From Exiguobacterium aestuarii (lineage in GTDB: Bacteria; Bacillota; Bacilli; Exiguobacteriales; Exiguobacteriaceae), in contig NZ_JAIVAC010000002.1 in NCBI RefSeq assembly GCF_020171655.1, forward strand, positions 62,001 to 126,000: a DNA stretch of 64,000 nt, written 5' to 3'. Positions 53,877 to 62,293 of the stretch are shown in pieces. Both the position numbers and the translations under genes were made by a program. Positions within the stretch are counted from its first letter, which is position 1; each line of letters opens with the position of its first letter. The notes under the pieces are model-generated. The model was given only the letters and a program-made list of their open reading frames with translations. It searched no databases and had not been told where the DNA came from.

Positions 53877-54674
53877 TTACTGTACTTTATTCTCTGGACC
53901 GAATGACGGGTAAAGTGATAGTCCACCATCCGCAAAAATCGTTGTCCCTGTAACATATGACGATTCATCCGACGCGAGCCATGCGGCAACGGCAGCGATT
54001 TGTTCCGGCTTCCCGATGACGTGAGATGGGATGAGTGCCTCTAACCCTTCCTTCTCTTCTGGGTCGCTCATTGTCTCTTCGTTGATTGGCGTATCGATTG
54101 CCCCTGGTGCGATCGCATTCACACGAATGTGATTCGGTGCATATTCGAGAGCGACTGATTTCGTAAACATTTTTACGCCGCCCTTACTTGCTGCGTAATG
54201 TGTGTAACCAGGACGTGGAATGACTTCGTGAACAGAAGACATGTTGATGATATTGCCTTCGATTTCGTTCTCAACGAAGTACTTCAAGGCAGCACGGACA
54301 CCAAGGAACGTACCGTTCAAGTTGACGTCGATAATCTTCTTCCAATTGTCGAATTCCATCTCATGTGTTTTCGCTTCGACTTGAACGCCGGCGTTATTCA
54401 CGAAAATATCCATCTTCCCAAACTCAGAAATGGCTTTCTCGATCATCTTCTCCGCGAGTCCTTCTTCCGAGACGTCCCCTTTTACGGCGACGGCTTTCCC
54501 ACCACCCGCCTCGATGCCGCGGATGACTTCTTCCATCTCTTTTTCACTACTACGATAATTCAGGACGACGTTCATCCCTTCTTTCGCATAGCGTTCCCCG
54601 ATTGCTCGACCGAGACCTTTCGAGCTTCCCGTGATGACCGCGACTTTTCCTTTTAACTCTGGATAGTTTGCCAT
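53877..54674 (-). CDS. gdh: Glucose 1-dehydrogenase-type SDR
   Basis: 265 aa. Classical short-chain dehydrogenase: TGSSKGLG (15-22) cofactor loop, NNAGV, catalytic Ser in NMSSVHEVIPRPG and Tyr-x3-Lys in YTHYAASK. The strings IINMSSVHEVIP and YVTGTTIFADGGLSLYPSF follow B. subtilis glucose dehydrogenase (Gdh). It would oxidise glucose to gluconolactone with NAD(P). A general SDR is the alternative. GGAGGAATTC precedes the ATG. Confidence 0.87.
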   Translation of the reverse strand: MANYPELKGKVAVITGSSKGLGRAIGERYAKEGMNVVLNYRSSEKEMEEVIRGIEAGGGKAVAVKGDVSEEGLAEKMIEKAISEFGKMDIFVNNAGVQVEAKTHEMEFDNWKKIIDVNLNGTFLGVRAALKYFVENEIEGNIINMSSVHEVIPRPGYTHYAASKGGVKMFTKSVALEYAPNHIRVNAIAPGAIDTPINEETMSDPEEKEGLEALIPSHVIGKPEQIAAVAAWLASDESSYVTGTTIFADGGLSLYPSFGPENKVQ

Positions 54675-54746
54675 GTGAATTCCTCCTTCATCTTCTCGTT
54701 CTTAGTTCCCACATTCCCCTCTTCATCAAACATGATTGGCTGCATT

Positions 54747-54775
54747 TTGAATATTTGAAACAAATCAACTATACT
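54747..54775 (+). promoter_or_regulatory. Promoter of the CNNM-type gene
   Basis: TTGAAT and TATACT with 17-nt spacing; start near 54782. Confidence 0.65.
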
Positions 54776-54791
54776 GAAACAAACTATTCGT

Positions 54792-54810
54792 TTTCAGGAA
54801 CTGCCTGAAA
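54792..54810 (+). other. Leader hairpin of the CNNM-type gene
   Basis: TTTCAGG and CCTGAAA make a 7-bp stem with loop AACTG near the transcript's 5' end. Confidence 0.55.
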
Positions 54811-54851
54811 GACGTTTGATCTTATACTCAATGGAGGTGACTCCCCGATTT

Positions 54852-56186
54852 TTGGGGGAATTGTTGGACAGTCCCATGTTACTCAGCTTACTCATCGTTG
54901 CGCTCTTAATCTTTTTGACTGCCTTTTTCGTGGCAGCCGAATTTTCAATTGTGAAAGTGCGTGGCGCTCGACTCGACCAGCTCGTGCTTGAAGGAAACAA
55001 GAAAGCGGTCAGCGCAAAAAAAGTCATCGAGAATATCGACGACTCCCTTTCTGCATCTCAGTTCGGAATTACGCTTTCTGCACTCGGACTCGGGTGGATT
55101 GGTGCCGATCAAATCGAAACATATATCCACACATGGGTCGACCAGTTGAACTTATCGCCGTCTCTCGTGACATTCTTGTCGTTCCTGATCGCATTCTTAC
55201 TCATTGCGTTCCTGCACGTCGTCATTGGAGAACTTGTGCCGAAAACACTTGCGGTCCATGAAGCCGAAAAGTTGACGCTCCTTGTCGCACGTCCGCTCTA
55301 CGTGTTCACGAAAATCTTCTACCCGTTCATTCGTGCCTTGAACAGCATGGCACGTCTCACCCTCCGCTTATTCGGGGTGCAGACAACGGCTCAGGAGACG
55401 GCACACTCAGAAGAAGAGCTGAAAATCATCATGACGGAAAGTTTCCGCAGTGGTGAAATCAACGAAAACGAGTTGGCATATGTACAAAACATCTTCTCGT
55501 TTGACGAACGAATTGCCAAGGATGCCATGGTTCCACGTATGAACATGGTCACAATCGATGAAGAAGATACGATTGAAGAGATCATTTCAGTTGTCGAAGA
55601 GCACCAGTATACGCGTTATCCGGTCACACGAGATGGCGACCGCGACGACGTGCTCGGATTTGTGAATGCAAAACAACTCTTCACTGCTCAACTTTCGAAA
55701 AATGACGCACCGTTCGAGTCGTTCATTCATCAATTGCCACTCGTCACCGAGTTCACGCCGCTTCAAGAAGCGATGGTGAAGATGCAAAACGCGCAGACGA
55801 TGATGTGTTTAGTCATCGATGAGTACGGGGGTACTGCCGGCCTCTTAACGATTGAAGACATCCTAGAAGAAATCGTCGGTGAGATTCGCGACGAGTTCGA
55901 CCGAGATGAACAAGCAGAAATTACAGAAATTGCTCCGAAACATTACCGTCTCTCTGGACTTGTGTTAACACAAGAACTCGAGGAACGGTTCGGGATCGAA
56001 ATCGAAGATGATGTCGATACAGTCGGCGGATTTGTCTTATCGCAAAAAGCGAACGCTCGGACGGGCGAACGCTTCCTCTTACCTGGCGACCATGAATTGA
56101 TTGTCAGTGAAGTCGATAACCATCGAATCGTCTTCGTCGACCTGATTTTAGCTTCACATGAAGAGGAAGAGCCTCTCTCAGAATAA
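54852..56186 (+). CDS. CNNM/CorC-type membrane protein (hemolysin C family)
   Basis: 444 aa from TTG at 54852; the ribosome site GGAGGTGA (54834-54841), an exact anti-16S match, is about 12 nt upstream, while ATG at 54831 lies ahead of it. CNNM domain with four helices ([18 protein letters not shown] ...), then two CBS motifs (about 200-320) and CorC/HlyC domain. Relatives export magnesium or act in divalent metal balance (YhdP). The start is uncertain, since ATG 54876 is also possible. Confidence 0.87.
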   Translation: MGELLDSPMLLSLLIVALLIFLTAFFVAAEFSIVKVRGARLDQLVLEGNKKAVSAKKVIENIDDSLSASQFGITLSALGLGWIGADQIETYIHTWVDQLNLSPSLVTFLSFLIAFLLIAFLHVVIGELVPKTLAVHEAEKLTLLVARPLYVFTKIFYPFIRALNSMARLTLRLFGVQTTAQETAHSEEELKIIMTESFRSGEINENELAYVQNIFSFDERIAKDAMVPRMNMVTIDEEDTIEEIISVVEEHQYTRYPVTRDGDRDDVLGFVNAKQLFTAQLSKNDAPFESFIHQLPLVTEFTPLQEAMVKMQNAQTMMCLVIDEYGGTAGLLTIEDILEEIVGEIRDEFDRDEQAEITEIAPKHYRLSGLVLTQELEERFGIEIEDDVDTVGGFVLSQKANARTGERFLLPGDHELIVSEVDNHRIVFVDLILASHEEEEPLSE

Positions 56187-56196
56187 GGTTTCTGTC

Positions 56197-56231
56197 AAAC
56201 CCTTCTCCTTGATTTGGAGAAGGGTTTTTCA
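56197..56231 (+). terminator. Terminator of the CNNM-type gene
   Basis: AAACCCTTCTCC with its complement and TTTTTC. Confidence 0.9.
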
Positions 56232-56271
56232 TGTGTGAACCGAACTGTCGCTATATTTTCGCCTCTTGCCG

Positions 56272-56280
56272 TGATATACT
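56272..56280 (+). promoter_or_regulatory. Extended -10 of the exonuclease gene
   Basis: TGATATACT fits the extended -10 form TGnTATAAT. No good -35 is seen. The start would be near 56287, where the structured leader begins. Confidence 0.5.
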
Positions 56281-56286
56281 GCACAT

Positions 56287-56353
56287 ATGTTGCTTATTTG
56301 AGTGTCACGCACTCAATGACACAACATCACCGAAACATGGCGAGATGTTCGGT
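56287..56353 (+). ncRNA. Structured leader RNA of the exonuclease gene
   Basis: ATGTTG pairs with CAACAT around an inner stem TTGAGTG/CACTCAA, followed directly by ACCGA-ACAT...ATGT-TCGGT. The two hairpins occupy 67 of the 99 nt before the start codon. No T-run follows, so it is not a terminator. No known riboswitch class was recognised. Confidence 0.5.
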
Positions 56354-56385
56354 TTAAACAGAAAGAAATAGAAAGAAGGTTACGC

Positions 56386-57378
56386 ATGGAACGCAAACTA
56401 TTTTTGATTGACGGTAACTCCATGCTGGCCAGTGCTTACTATGGTGCCGCCGCGAGCCGAACAAAAAAAGGACGCGAGGTATCCAAAAACGATCGGAGTG
56501 CCGTCATCGGAATGACCGGCCTCATCCGGACGATTCTACGCAGACATCGTCCGACTCACTTTGTCGTCGTCTGGGACGTCTCACGTGAAACATTATGGCG
56601 TCGAGAACTCTACCCGGGCTATAAACGCCGCAGACGTCAAACACCGCCTGAATTGAAAGCGCAGATGGAACTCATGCGCCAACTGCTTGAGGATAGTGGA
56701 ATTCCACAATTCCAAGTAGAAGGCTATGAAGGGGAAGATTTAATCGCCCACATCGCACGTAAATTCAGTTGCAGTGCACCTGTGGTCATCATGACAAAAG
56801 ACAAAGACTTGTTACAGCTTGTCAGTCCACGAATCACCGTTTGGTTGCAAACACAGGAGCTTCAGCAAATGCAGGCTCGCTGTGACATTCGTGATAACCG
56901 TCCGTTACCGCTCAAACGTCATTTAGAAATTCGACCAGAAGAGATTGCGGCGTTATACGAAGGGTTGAAACCGAAACAGCTGTCAGCCGTTAAAGCGTTG
57001 ACGGGAGACCGTTCAGACGGAATTCCACCCGTTGCGGGACTTGACGAAAACCAATCGGTCCAACTAATCAAACGATTCGGTTCGCTCGATAAGCTGTATT
57101 CTGCCTTGAGTATCAAAGGGGATAAACGACAACAAGTAAATGAAACGATCGCGGCACTGACGTCAGAGGAGGTGCCCCGTAACTTGAGACGAACACGCAA
57201 AAAAGCAGAGCGCAACATGGAGCTCGTTCGTCTTGATGTCACGGTGCCGGCACTTGACCATTTGAAGTTGGCTCATCTCGAGCTCAGCCTCAACCCGAAG
57301 CGAGTCGAGCAAGCGTATCAAAAACGCGGACTTCGTCTCTCCTTCAATGCAGGTCAGAAGAAAACATCCGCACGTTAA
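56386..57378 (+). CDS. 5'-3' exonuclease of the FEN/PIN family (YpcP-like)
   Basis: 330 aa. FLIDGNSMLASAYYG at the start, WDVSRETLWRRELYPGYKR, GYEGEDLIAHIA, VIMTKDKDLLQL and GDRSDGIPPVAG give the acidic metal site and the H3TH part of the PolA-type 5' nuclease domain. A stand-alone nuclease like B. subtilis YpcP (ExoR), which helps remove RNA primers. The C-terminus is strongly basic and about 30 residues longer than usual. GAAAGAAGG is 9 nt before the ATG. Confidence 0.9.
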   Translation: MERKLFLIDGNSMLASAYYGAAASRTKKGREVSKNDRSAVIGMTGLIRTILRRHRPTHFVVVWDVSRETLWRRELYPGYKRRRRQTPPELKAQMELMRQLLEDSGIPQFQVEGYEGEDLIAHIARKFSCSAPVVIMTKDKDLLQLVSPRITVWLQTQELQQMQARCDIRDNRPLPLKRHLEIRPEEIAALYEGLKPKQLSAVKALTGDRSDGIPPVAGLDENQSVQLIKRFGSLDKLYSALSIKGDKRQQVNETIAALTSEEVPRNLRRTRKKAERNMELVRLDVTVPALDHLKLAHLELSLNPKRVEQAYQKRGLRLSFNAGQKKTSAR

Positions 57379-57409
57379 AAAGAACGGCCGCTCATGCGCC
57401 CGTTCTTTT
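57377..57409. terminator. Bidirectional terminator between exonuclease and catE
   Basis: AAAAGAACGG with CCGTTCTTTT; spans the ends of both convergent genes. Confidence 0.85.
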
Positions 57410-58195
57410 TATATGCACAGTAATTCCATCTTCATCCGTCAACGTCCATTCAGACGATGTTCCACCTAACGCCTGGTTTGTCTCTTCGTTGACAAGAAGT
57501 GTCCACGCTTCGAGTCCCGCTTCGACCCCTAGAGCTTCACTCGGACGTGCCCACACGTTCGTGCCGATGTGATGATGATACCCGTCTGCCGCTAAGAACA
57601 GTGCCCCCGGATAAGAATCCGTCGTAACGGAAAATCCGAGTCGGTCATGGTAGAAGCGTTTCGCTGCTTCAATCGACCGGACTTTAAAGTGCACATGTCC
57701 CATCGTCGTGCCGACCGGTAACCCTGCAAATGGTCGATTCACTGCAGCTTGAAGCATCGATTCATAATCGACCGGTTCAGTCGCCATCTTCACATGCCCG
57801 TTCGCTTCATAGCTCCATTGTTCCTTCGGACGATCGGCATATAGCTCGATCCCGTTCCCTTCTGGGTCACTCAAGTAGAACGCTTCACTCACTAAATGGT
57901 CGCCTTGTCCGACTTCGATGCGTTGTTCGATGAGGTGCGCCAAGATGCTTCCTAACTCTACACGATCTGGCAATAAAATCGCTAAATGAAACAACCCTGC
58001 CGCCCGCGGATTCGTCTTCGCCTGTGGAACATGGTGCAAGATGACGAGCGGACGCTCTTTCGTACCGAGCGTGGCAAGCTCTTCGGTTTCTTCTAGGACA
58101 CTCATCCCAATCACGTCTACATAAAATTGTTTCACCTGTTCGATGTCACGGACGCGTAGCGTCACCGGTCCTAGTTCAATTTGTTCGATTTTCAT
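57392..58195 (-). CDS. catE: Catechol-2,3-dioxygenase-like VOC protein
   Basis: 267 aa from ATG at 58195 after GAGGTGA. Two VOC (glyoxalase) modules: ELGPVTLRVRDIEQVKQFY with FHLAILLPDR and NGIELYADR, then GHVHFKVRSIEAAKRFY and HHHIGTNVW. Residue order follows B. subtilis CatE, which cleaves catechol during quinone stress. Metal ligands are expected among the His/Glu of these strings. It is divergent from an HxlR/CatR-like regulator, the usual partner. Confidence 0.85.
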   Translation of the reverse strand: MKIEQIELGPVTLRVRDIEQVKQFYVDVIGMSVLEETEELATLGTKERPLVILHHVPQAKTNPRAAGLFHLAILLPDRVELGSILAHLIEQRIEVGQGDHLVSEAFYLSDPEGNGIELYADRPKEQWSYEANGHVKMATEPVDYESMLQAAVNRPFAGLPVGTTMGHVHFKVRSIEAAKRFYHDRLGFSVTTDSYPGALFLAADGYHHHIGTNVWARPSEALGVEAGLEAWTLLVNEETNQALGGTSSEWTLTDEDGITVHIKRTGA

Positions 58196-58261
58196 ATACA
58201 ATCACCTCACCTTCACTATACCCGCTCGGTTCACATTGCAGAAGTAGGCACAAAAAGGTGG

Positions 58262-58267
58262 TATAGT
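58262..58267 (+). promoter_or_regulatory. -10 element of the HxlR-type gene
   Basis: TATAGT about 20 nt before the ribosome site. A poor -35. TTACTTCAACGATACTAA just after it could be the operator, but symmetry is weak. Confidence 0.4.
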
Positions 58268-58301
58268 TACTTCAACGATACTAATGGAAAGGAAGAGCGA
58301 T

Positions 58302-58628
58302 GTGACCAAGATAACAAGCTGCGAAGTCGATACGGCACTCGAACTGATTACAGGAAAATGGAAACACTCCATCCTCCTCGCCTTAATCAATGGTGATACG
58401 CTACGCTTCAGTGAGTTGAAACGAGCGTTACCAAAAATCAGTCAAAAGATACTGACCGCACAACTCCGTGACTTAGAAGAACAAGAGATCGTCATCCGAA
58501 CCGTCTATCCGGAAGTCCCTCCCCGTGTCGATTATCGTTTAAGTGAGTATGGGAAAACACTGATCCCGATTCTTGAAGCGATGAATGAATGGGGAATGCG
58601 TCACGCCGAACGGATGCGCTCTAACTAG
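58302..58628 (+). CDS. HxlR/DUF24-family redox regulator (CatR/YodB-like)
   Basis: 108 aa from GTG at 58302, 5-7 nt after AAAGGAAGAG; ATG at 58284 is ahead of that site. Winged helix with LITGKWKHSILLAL, FSELKRALPKISQKILTAQLRDLEE (in two parts) and a wing YPEVPPRVDYRLSEYG. C7 in TKITSCEVD matches the conserved N-terminal Cys of YodB and CatR, the sensor of quinones and diamide. Divergent from catE, as catR and catDE would be functionally paired in B. subtilis. Confidence 0.88.
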   Translation: MTKITSCEVDTALELITGKWKHSILLALINGDTLRFSELKRALPKISQKILTAQLRDLEEQEIVIRTVYPEVPPRVDYRLSEYGKTLIPILEAMNEWGMRHAERMRSN

Positions 58629-58708
58629 TTGTCCACATGTGGATAACCGTTTTAACCGATTTCATTTATCACTTATCCACAGGAGGTCATCATGATTCGT
58701 TATCCACA
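58629..58708. promoter_or_regulatory. DnaA-box cluster upstream of and within the S66 peptidase gene
   Basis: TTGTCCACA (58629-58637, one mismatch), TGTGGATAA (58638-58646, minus-strand TTATCCACA), TTATCCACA (58673-58681) and TTATCCACA (58700-58708) lie in 80 bp. The first two abut as inverted boxes; the third runs into the ribosome site AGGAGG; the fourth is inside the coding region. Confidence 0.8.
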
Positions 58709-59699
58709 GTTATCCGGTCATCAAATCGGTGTCACCGCTCCCTCATCAGGTATACCAACAGAATTACACCATTTATTGCATCAAGCGGAACATAAGTTTT
58801 CCAATCGAGGGTTCACGTTACAATTCACCCCGAATGCGTGGAAACAACGATTTGGGAAGTCTGCTCCGGCTCGGGTCCGTGCACATGAACTGACATCCCT
58901 ACTTCAAGATGACAATGTCGACTTGATCATCCCGCCCTGGGGTGGGGAGCTCTTAATGGAAATCCTCGATCAAATTGATTGGCAATCCTTACCCGCGAAA
59001 TGGATGCTCGGTTATTCGGATACGAGTTTGTTACTCTTCGTCTATACATTAAAAACTGGAATCGCCTCGGCCCATGGTCCGAACTTAGTCGATTTGCGTG
59101 CAGATGTATGGGACGAGACGAGTTCGCGCTGGCTAGATGTTTTGTCGACGCGGATCGACGAGACGGTCATCCAACGCTCGTCCGAGAAGTTCCAAAAAGA
59201 ATGGCAGTTTGACAATCCGACGCCACATCTGTTTCATTTGACGGAAACGACTGAATGGAAAGCAATCGGTGGTCAACACGCGACAGGTCGATTGCTCGGT
59301 GGATGTCTCGATGTACTCTTGCATACAATCGGGACACCGTATGGTGACGTTAAGACGTTCCAACACGAGCATCTGAATGATGAACCGATTCTTTGGTATT
59401 TTGAGAACGCAGAGATGAACGTTCCGGCATTAAAAAGGACCCTCCTTCAAATGAAATGGGCCGGTTGGTTCGATCATACGTCTGGTATTCTATTCGGACG
59501 AAGTGATGCCCCATCTGTGCATCAAGACTATACGGCCGAGATGGTGTATGAGGAGCTCCACCACATGTTAGGAGTCCCTATCTTTTTTGATATCGATTGC
59601 GGACACGTTCCCCCGCAGATGACGCTCATCAACGGGGCCCACGCCTCTGTGCAAGTCGAGCATGGTCAAGGGACATTGATTCAAACGTTCAAGGGCTGA
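58692..59699 (+). CDS. S66 family LD-carboxypeptidase (MccF-like)
   Basis: 335 aa. Serine nucleophile S109 in MLGYSDTSLLLF, Glu in ILWYFENAEMNVP and His in FDIDCGHVPPQMT make the S66 triad; PPWGGELLMEILD precedes it. Family members cleave LD bonds in murein peptides or acyl-adenylate antibiotics (MccF). AGGAGG precedes the ATG, within a DnaA-box cluster. Soluble. Ends at a palindrome shared with the convergent regulator gene. Confidence 0.88.
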   Translation: MIRYPQLSGHQIGVTAPSSGIPTELHHLLHQAEHKFSNRGFTLQFTPNAWKQRFGKSAPARVRAHELTSLLQDDNVDLIIPPWGGELLMEILDQIDWQSLPAKWMLGYSDTSLLLFVYTLKTGIASAHGPNLVDLRADVWDETSSRWLDVLSTRIDETVIQRSSEKFQKEWQFDNPTPHLFHLTETTEWKAIGGQHATGRLLGGCLDVLLHTIGTPYGDVKTFQHEHLNDEPILWYFENAEMNVPALKRTLLQMKWAGWFDHTSGILFGRSDAPSVHQDYTAEMVYEELHHMLGVPIFFDIDCGHVPPQMTLINGAHASVQVEHGQGTLIQTFKG

Positions 59700-59713
59700 T
59701 TCGTCAGCCCTTG
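59690..59713. terminator. Bidirectional terminator at the S66/TPR-regulator junction
   Basis: CAAGGGCTGATTCGTCAGCCCTTG, a hairpin in which both genes end; the T-run is weak. Confidence 0.65.
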
Positions 59714-60894
59714 ATTTGTTGTAGCAACGTTTCTAAACGTTTGCGAAACAGTCCTTGCGGGAATTCGGCTACTTGTTCTTCGATGACCGATACCCAGTCG
59801 TCTCCACATCCGTTCAGTGTTCCCCTTAATAACCCTTCGTAGTAAATCGCGATATCGACTAAACTATGTGCTTTCCACTCGTCTCTGTTTTCCCATAATG
59901 CCAATAAACACTCTCTTCCTTTTTCCGATTCCCCTCGAAAAGCATAGTACACACCTTTCGCCATCGAAATCGCCGCAATGAACGGCTCGATCTCTGTCGT
60001 GAGTGATTCCATCAATTTGACGTTTTCCCCTAATTGATCGATATGTCGATATTCCATCGCATAGAGTGCTTCAGAAAGTGCCACTTTGATTTCTGCCAAG
60101 CGGTCTTCCGTGAATTGAATGTATTGCTTCGCCTTTTGTAGAGACTCACGAACTTGCTTTTCATCGTTCAAATAGAGCGCACAAATCGAAATGGTGCGAT
60201 ACACGTCGTCCGCACGGTAGTAGATTCTTGTCCGTTTCATATACTCGAGCACGTCTTCAAGCTGTCGAATCGAATCTTCCAAATCCTCATCACAAAGAAG
60301 GTTTTTAAATACGATCAACATGACATACTCAGTTCTCGTTTTCGTTTTCATATATTTCGCATCAAGAAGTTCGATCGCGTCAATCCGTTCAAGCGATTCC
60401 TCAAATCGATTCCACATCAATAAATAATAAGCCTGGCTGATTCGTCCCATTGCCAATTCATCAGATTCACCTAGCTTCTCAAAAATTTCAATGGCACGGT
60501 CGTAATAGGTCAATACCTTCTCATTTTCCCCTTCTTGAAAGTACGTATCCCCATACAACATGTATGCTTTACCTTGCCATACGGAGTTCATTTCTTCTTT
60601 TAAGTATGGGGAAAGCATCTGTCGTATTTCTTGATCTGGACGCGAAACGAGTGTCATTTCTTCATATTCTAACTGTTCGACCATCGTTTGTAGTTCAGCT
60701 TCTTTCGGGTCAGTCAATAACTGTTGCATCGAGACATCTAACCGACTTGCGAGTTCTCGTAAACTACGCATCGATGCCTCCGCTTTCCCATTTTCAATCA
60801 TACTGAGCATCGACTTCGTGACGATTCCTTCCGCCAACTGCGTTTGGGTCATTTTTTTCTGTTTTCGTAACACTTTAATTCGTTCACCAATCAT
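59704..60894 (-). CDS. XRE-family regulator with TPR domain (Rgg/RRNPP-like architecture)
   Basis: 396 aa. Residues 1-60 are an XRE helix-turn-helix (KVLRKQKKMTQTQLAEGI ... SMLSMIENGKAEAS); about 70-390 is an all-helical repeat region with TPR-like pairs (QGKAYMLYGDTYFQEGENEK, then LTYYDRAIEIFEKLG). This order matches peptide-binding regulators such as Rgg or PlcR, but no peptide gene was found nearby. It is divergent from an MFS exporter and has an operator over its own -10, so autorepression is likely. GGTGGC precedes the ATG. Confidence 0.87.
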   Translation of the reverse strand: MIGERIKVLRKQKKMTQTQLAEGIVTKSMLSMIENGKAEASMRSLRELASRLDVSMQQLLTDPKEAELQTMVEQLEYEEMTLVSRPDQEIRQMLSPYLKEEMNSVWQGKAYMLYGDTYFQEGENEKVLTYYDRAIEIFEKLGESDELAMGRISQAYYLLMWNRFEESLERIDAIELLDAKYMKTKTRTEYVMLIVFKNLLCDEDLEDSIRQLEDVLEYMKRTRIYYRADDVYRTISICALYLNDEKQVRESLQKAKQYIQFTEDRLAEIKVALSEALYAMEYRHIDQLGENVKLMESLTTEIEPFIAAISMAKGVYYAFRGESEKGRECLLALWENRDEWKAHSLVDIAIYYEGLLRGTLNGCGDDWVSVIEEQVAEFPQGLFRKRLETLLQQIKG

Positions 60895-60908
60895 ATGCCA
60901 CCTCTATA

Positions 60909-60927
60909 AGTTAAATTATATTGAACT
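60909..60927. promoter_or_regulatory. Operator A of the TPR regulator
   Basis: AGTTAAAT-TAT-ATTGAACT, a 19-nt dyad with one mismatch. It overlaps a minus-strand TATAAT (60915-60920), the likely -10 of the regulator gene. Confidence 0.6.
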
Positions 60928-60932
60928 TTATG

Positions 60933-60961
60933 TTTACATTTCACTCGATTACCTTTATGAT
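60933..60961 (+). promoter_or_regulatory. Promoter of the MFS exporter
   Basis: TTTACA and TATGAT with 17-nt spacing; the start would fall near 60968, inside operator B. Confidence 0.6.
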
Positions 60962-60963
60962 GA

Positions 60964-60982
60964 TGTTAAATCACATTTAACT
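60964..60982. promoter_or_regulatory. Operator B of the TPR regulator
   Basis: TGTTAAAT-CAC-ATTTAACT, nearly identical to operator A in outline; it covers the transcription start of the MFS gene. Confidence 0.65.
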
Positions 60983-61004
60983 ATTTTGTAAAGGAGTGTT
61001 CTCT

Positions 61005-62258
61005 ATGAAATTCTTATCTTCCAATTTATCGATTTTATTACTCGGTAAATTCATGTCACTGTTCGCATCCAACTTATTTACGTTCGTAGCGGGATTAACG
61101 GTGTTGACGACGACTGGATCTGGATTACAATTCGCATTTGTCTTACTGGCAGGCACATTGCCACGCGTTCTTTTGTCACCATTTGCCGGCGCTTATGCGG
61201 ACAAACTTGACCGAAAACGAGTCATCATCAAGATGGAGTCTTTGAATGGAGGATTATTTTTACTCGCAGGGATCGCAAGTTTGCTTTGGACGTTCGAAGC
61301 ACCTGCATTTTATGTCATCACATTCTTCCTATCCATCGTCTCTACCTTCTTATCGGTCACGCTATCGAGTTCGATCCCACTTCTATTCGAAGAGGAAGAG
61401 CTTCAACGTGCCAACTCCCTCATTCAGAGCATCATCTCCATCTCAAGTATCGGCACTCCGCTTCTTGCCGGAGCACTGTTTAAACTCATACCGATTTCAG
61501 CTTTTTTATTCAGTTCAGCCCTATTCTTCATGATTGCCGCCTTGCTTGCTTCTCGACTCACATTTCATCAGAAAGAGATTGCTCCAACCAAACAATCCAC
61601 TTGGGAAGATGTACGGTCTGGTCTCTCTTATTTGAAGCAGCAACGAGTTTTATGGACAGTCGCCGTTCTAGCTGCCTTCTTGAACTTCTTTTTCGTCGCG
61701 ACAGAAGTGTTGTTCCCGATAGCCGCTTTACAAGAGGTTGGCGTGTCTCCGTTTCAGTTCGGACTACTTGAAAGCATGGTTGCCATTGGATTCTTAATCG
61801 CTTCTTTACTTCACGCCTTGCCACTATTCAAAATCAAACATCGCCTGTCGACCATGCGATCTGCACTGACCATACTCAGTGTTCTATTTGTCGGCCCTGC
61901 CATTCCATTATATTTGAACTTCAACGTCCTCACTTCGATTTTCTTTTTCGCAATGTTCGCCTTATTGAGTGGTTTCTTTATCGTACGTGTCAACGTTCCG
62001 ATTCAATTGCTTTTACAAACGAATACGGATCCGAATTATTTAGGTCGCGTCATTGGGGTACTCGAGTCACTTGCGATGGGCATCACGCCAATCGGTTTTA
62101 TTCTATTCGGGGTATTGAGTGATCTTGTATCAGTCGCACATCTATACACTGCATGTATGATTGGTCTACTCCTATGTACCTTCACACTCACATATCGGAT
62201 TCGCCATGACATCCAAGCAGAACGAGCAGCAGCTCAGTCAGTTGAACGAGTATCCTAA
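61005..62258 (+). CDS. MFS transporter (MFS_3/enterobactin exporter-like group)
   Basis: 417 aa from ATG at 61005, 8 nt after AAAGGAG; GTG at 60996 lies in that site. Twelve helices, with SPFAGAYADKLDRKRVII as motif A. The pattern (LPRVLLSPFAGAYADK, and FFIVRVNVPIQLLLQ in the second half) is that of exporters of siderophores or macrolides. Regulated, it appears, by the divergent TPR regulator. Substrate unknown. Confidence 0.88.
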   Translation: MKFLSSNLSILLLGKFMSLFASNLFTFVAGLTVLTTTGSGLQFAFVLLAGTLPRVLLSPFAGAYADKLDRKRVIIKMESLNGGLFLLAGIASLLWTFEAPAFYVITFFLSIVSTFLSVTLSSSIPLLFEEEELQRANSLIQSIISISSIGTPLLAGALFKLIPISAFLFSSALFFMIAALLASRLTFHQKEIAPTKQSTWEDVRSGLSYLKQQRVLWTVAVLAAFLNFFFVATEVLFPIAALQEVGVSPFQFGLLESMVAIGFLIASLLHALPLFKIKHRLSTMRSALTILSVLFVGPAIPLYLNFNVLTSIFFFAMFALLSGFFIVRVNVPIQLLLQTNTDPNYLGRVIGVLESLAMGITPIGFILFGVLSDLVSVAHLYTACMIGLLLCTFTLTYRIRHDIQAERAAAQSVERVS

Positions 62259-62265
62259 CAAAAAA

Positions 62266-62293
62266 AGACATCGAACGAATCAGTTCGATGTCT
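62266..62293. terminator. Terminator between the MFS and DUF3817 genes
   Basis: AGACATCGAAC with its complement; TTTTTTTG follows on the minus strand. The DUF3817 stop lies in its loop. Confidence 0.88.

Noticed and set aside
58629-58708. Chromosome origin (oriC)
   Set aside because: No dnaA, dnaN or AT-rich unwinding region is adjacent; only the DnaA boxes are present, so a titration-type cluster fits better.
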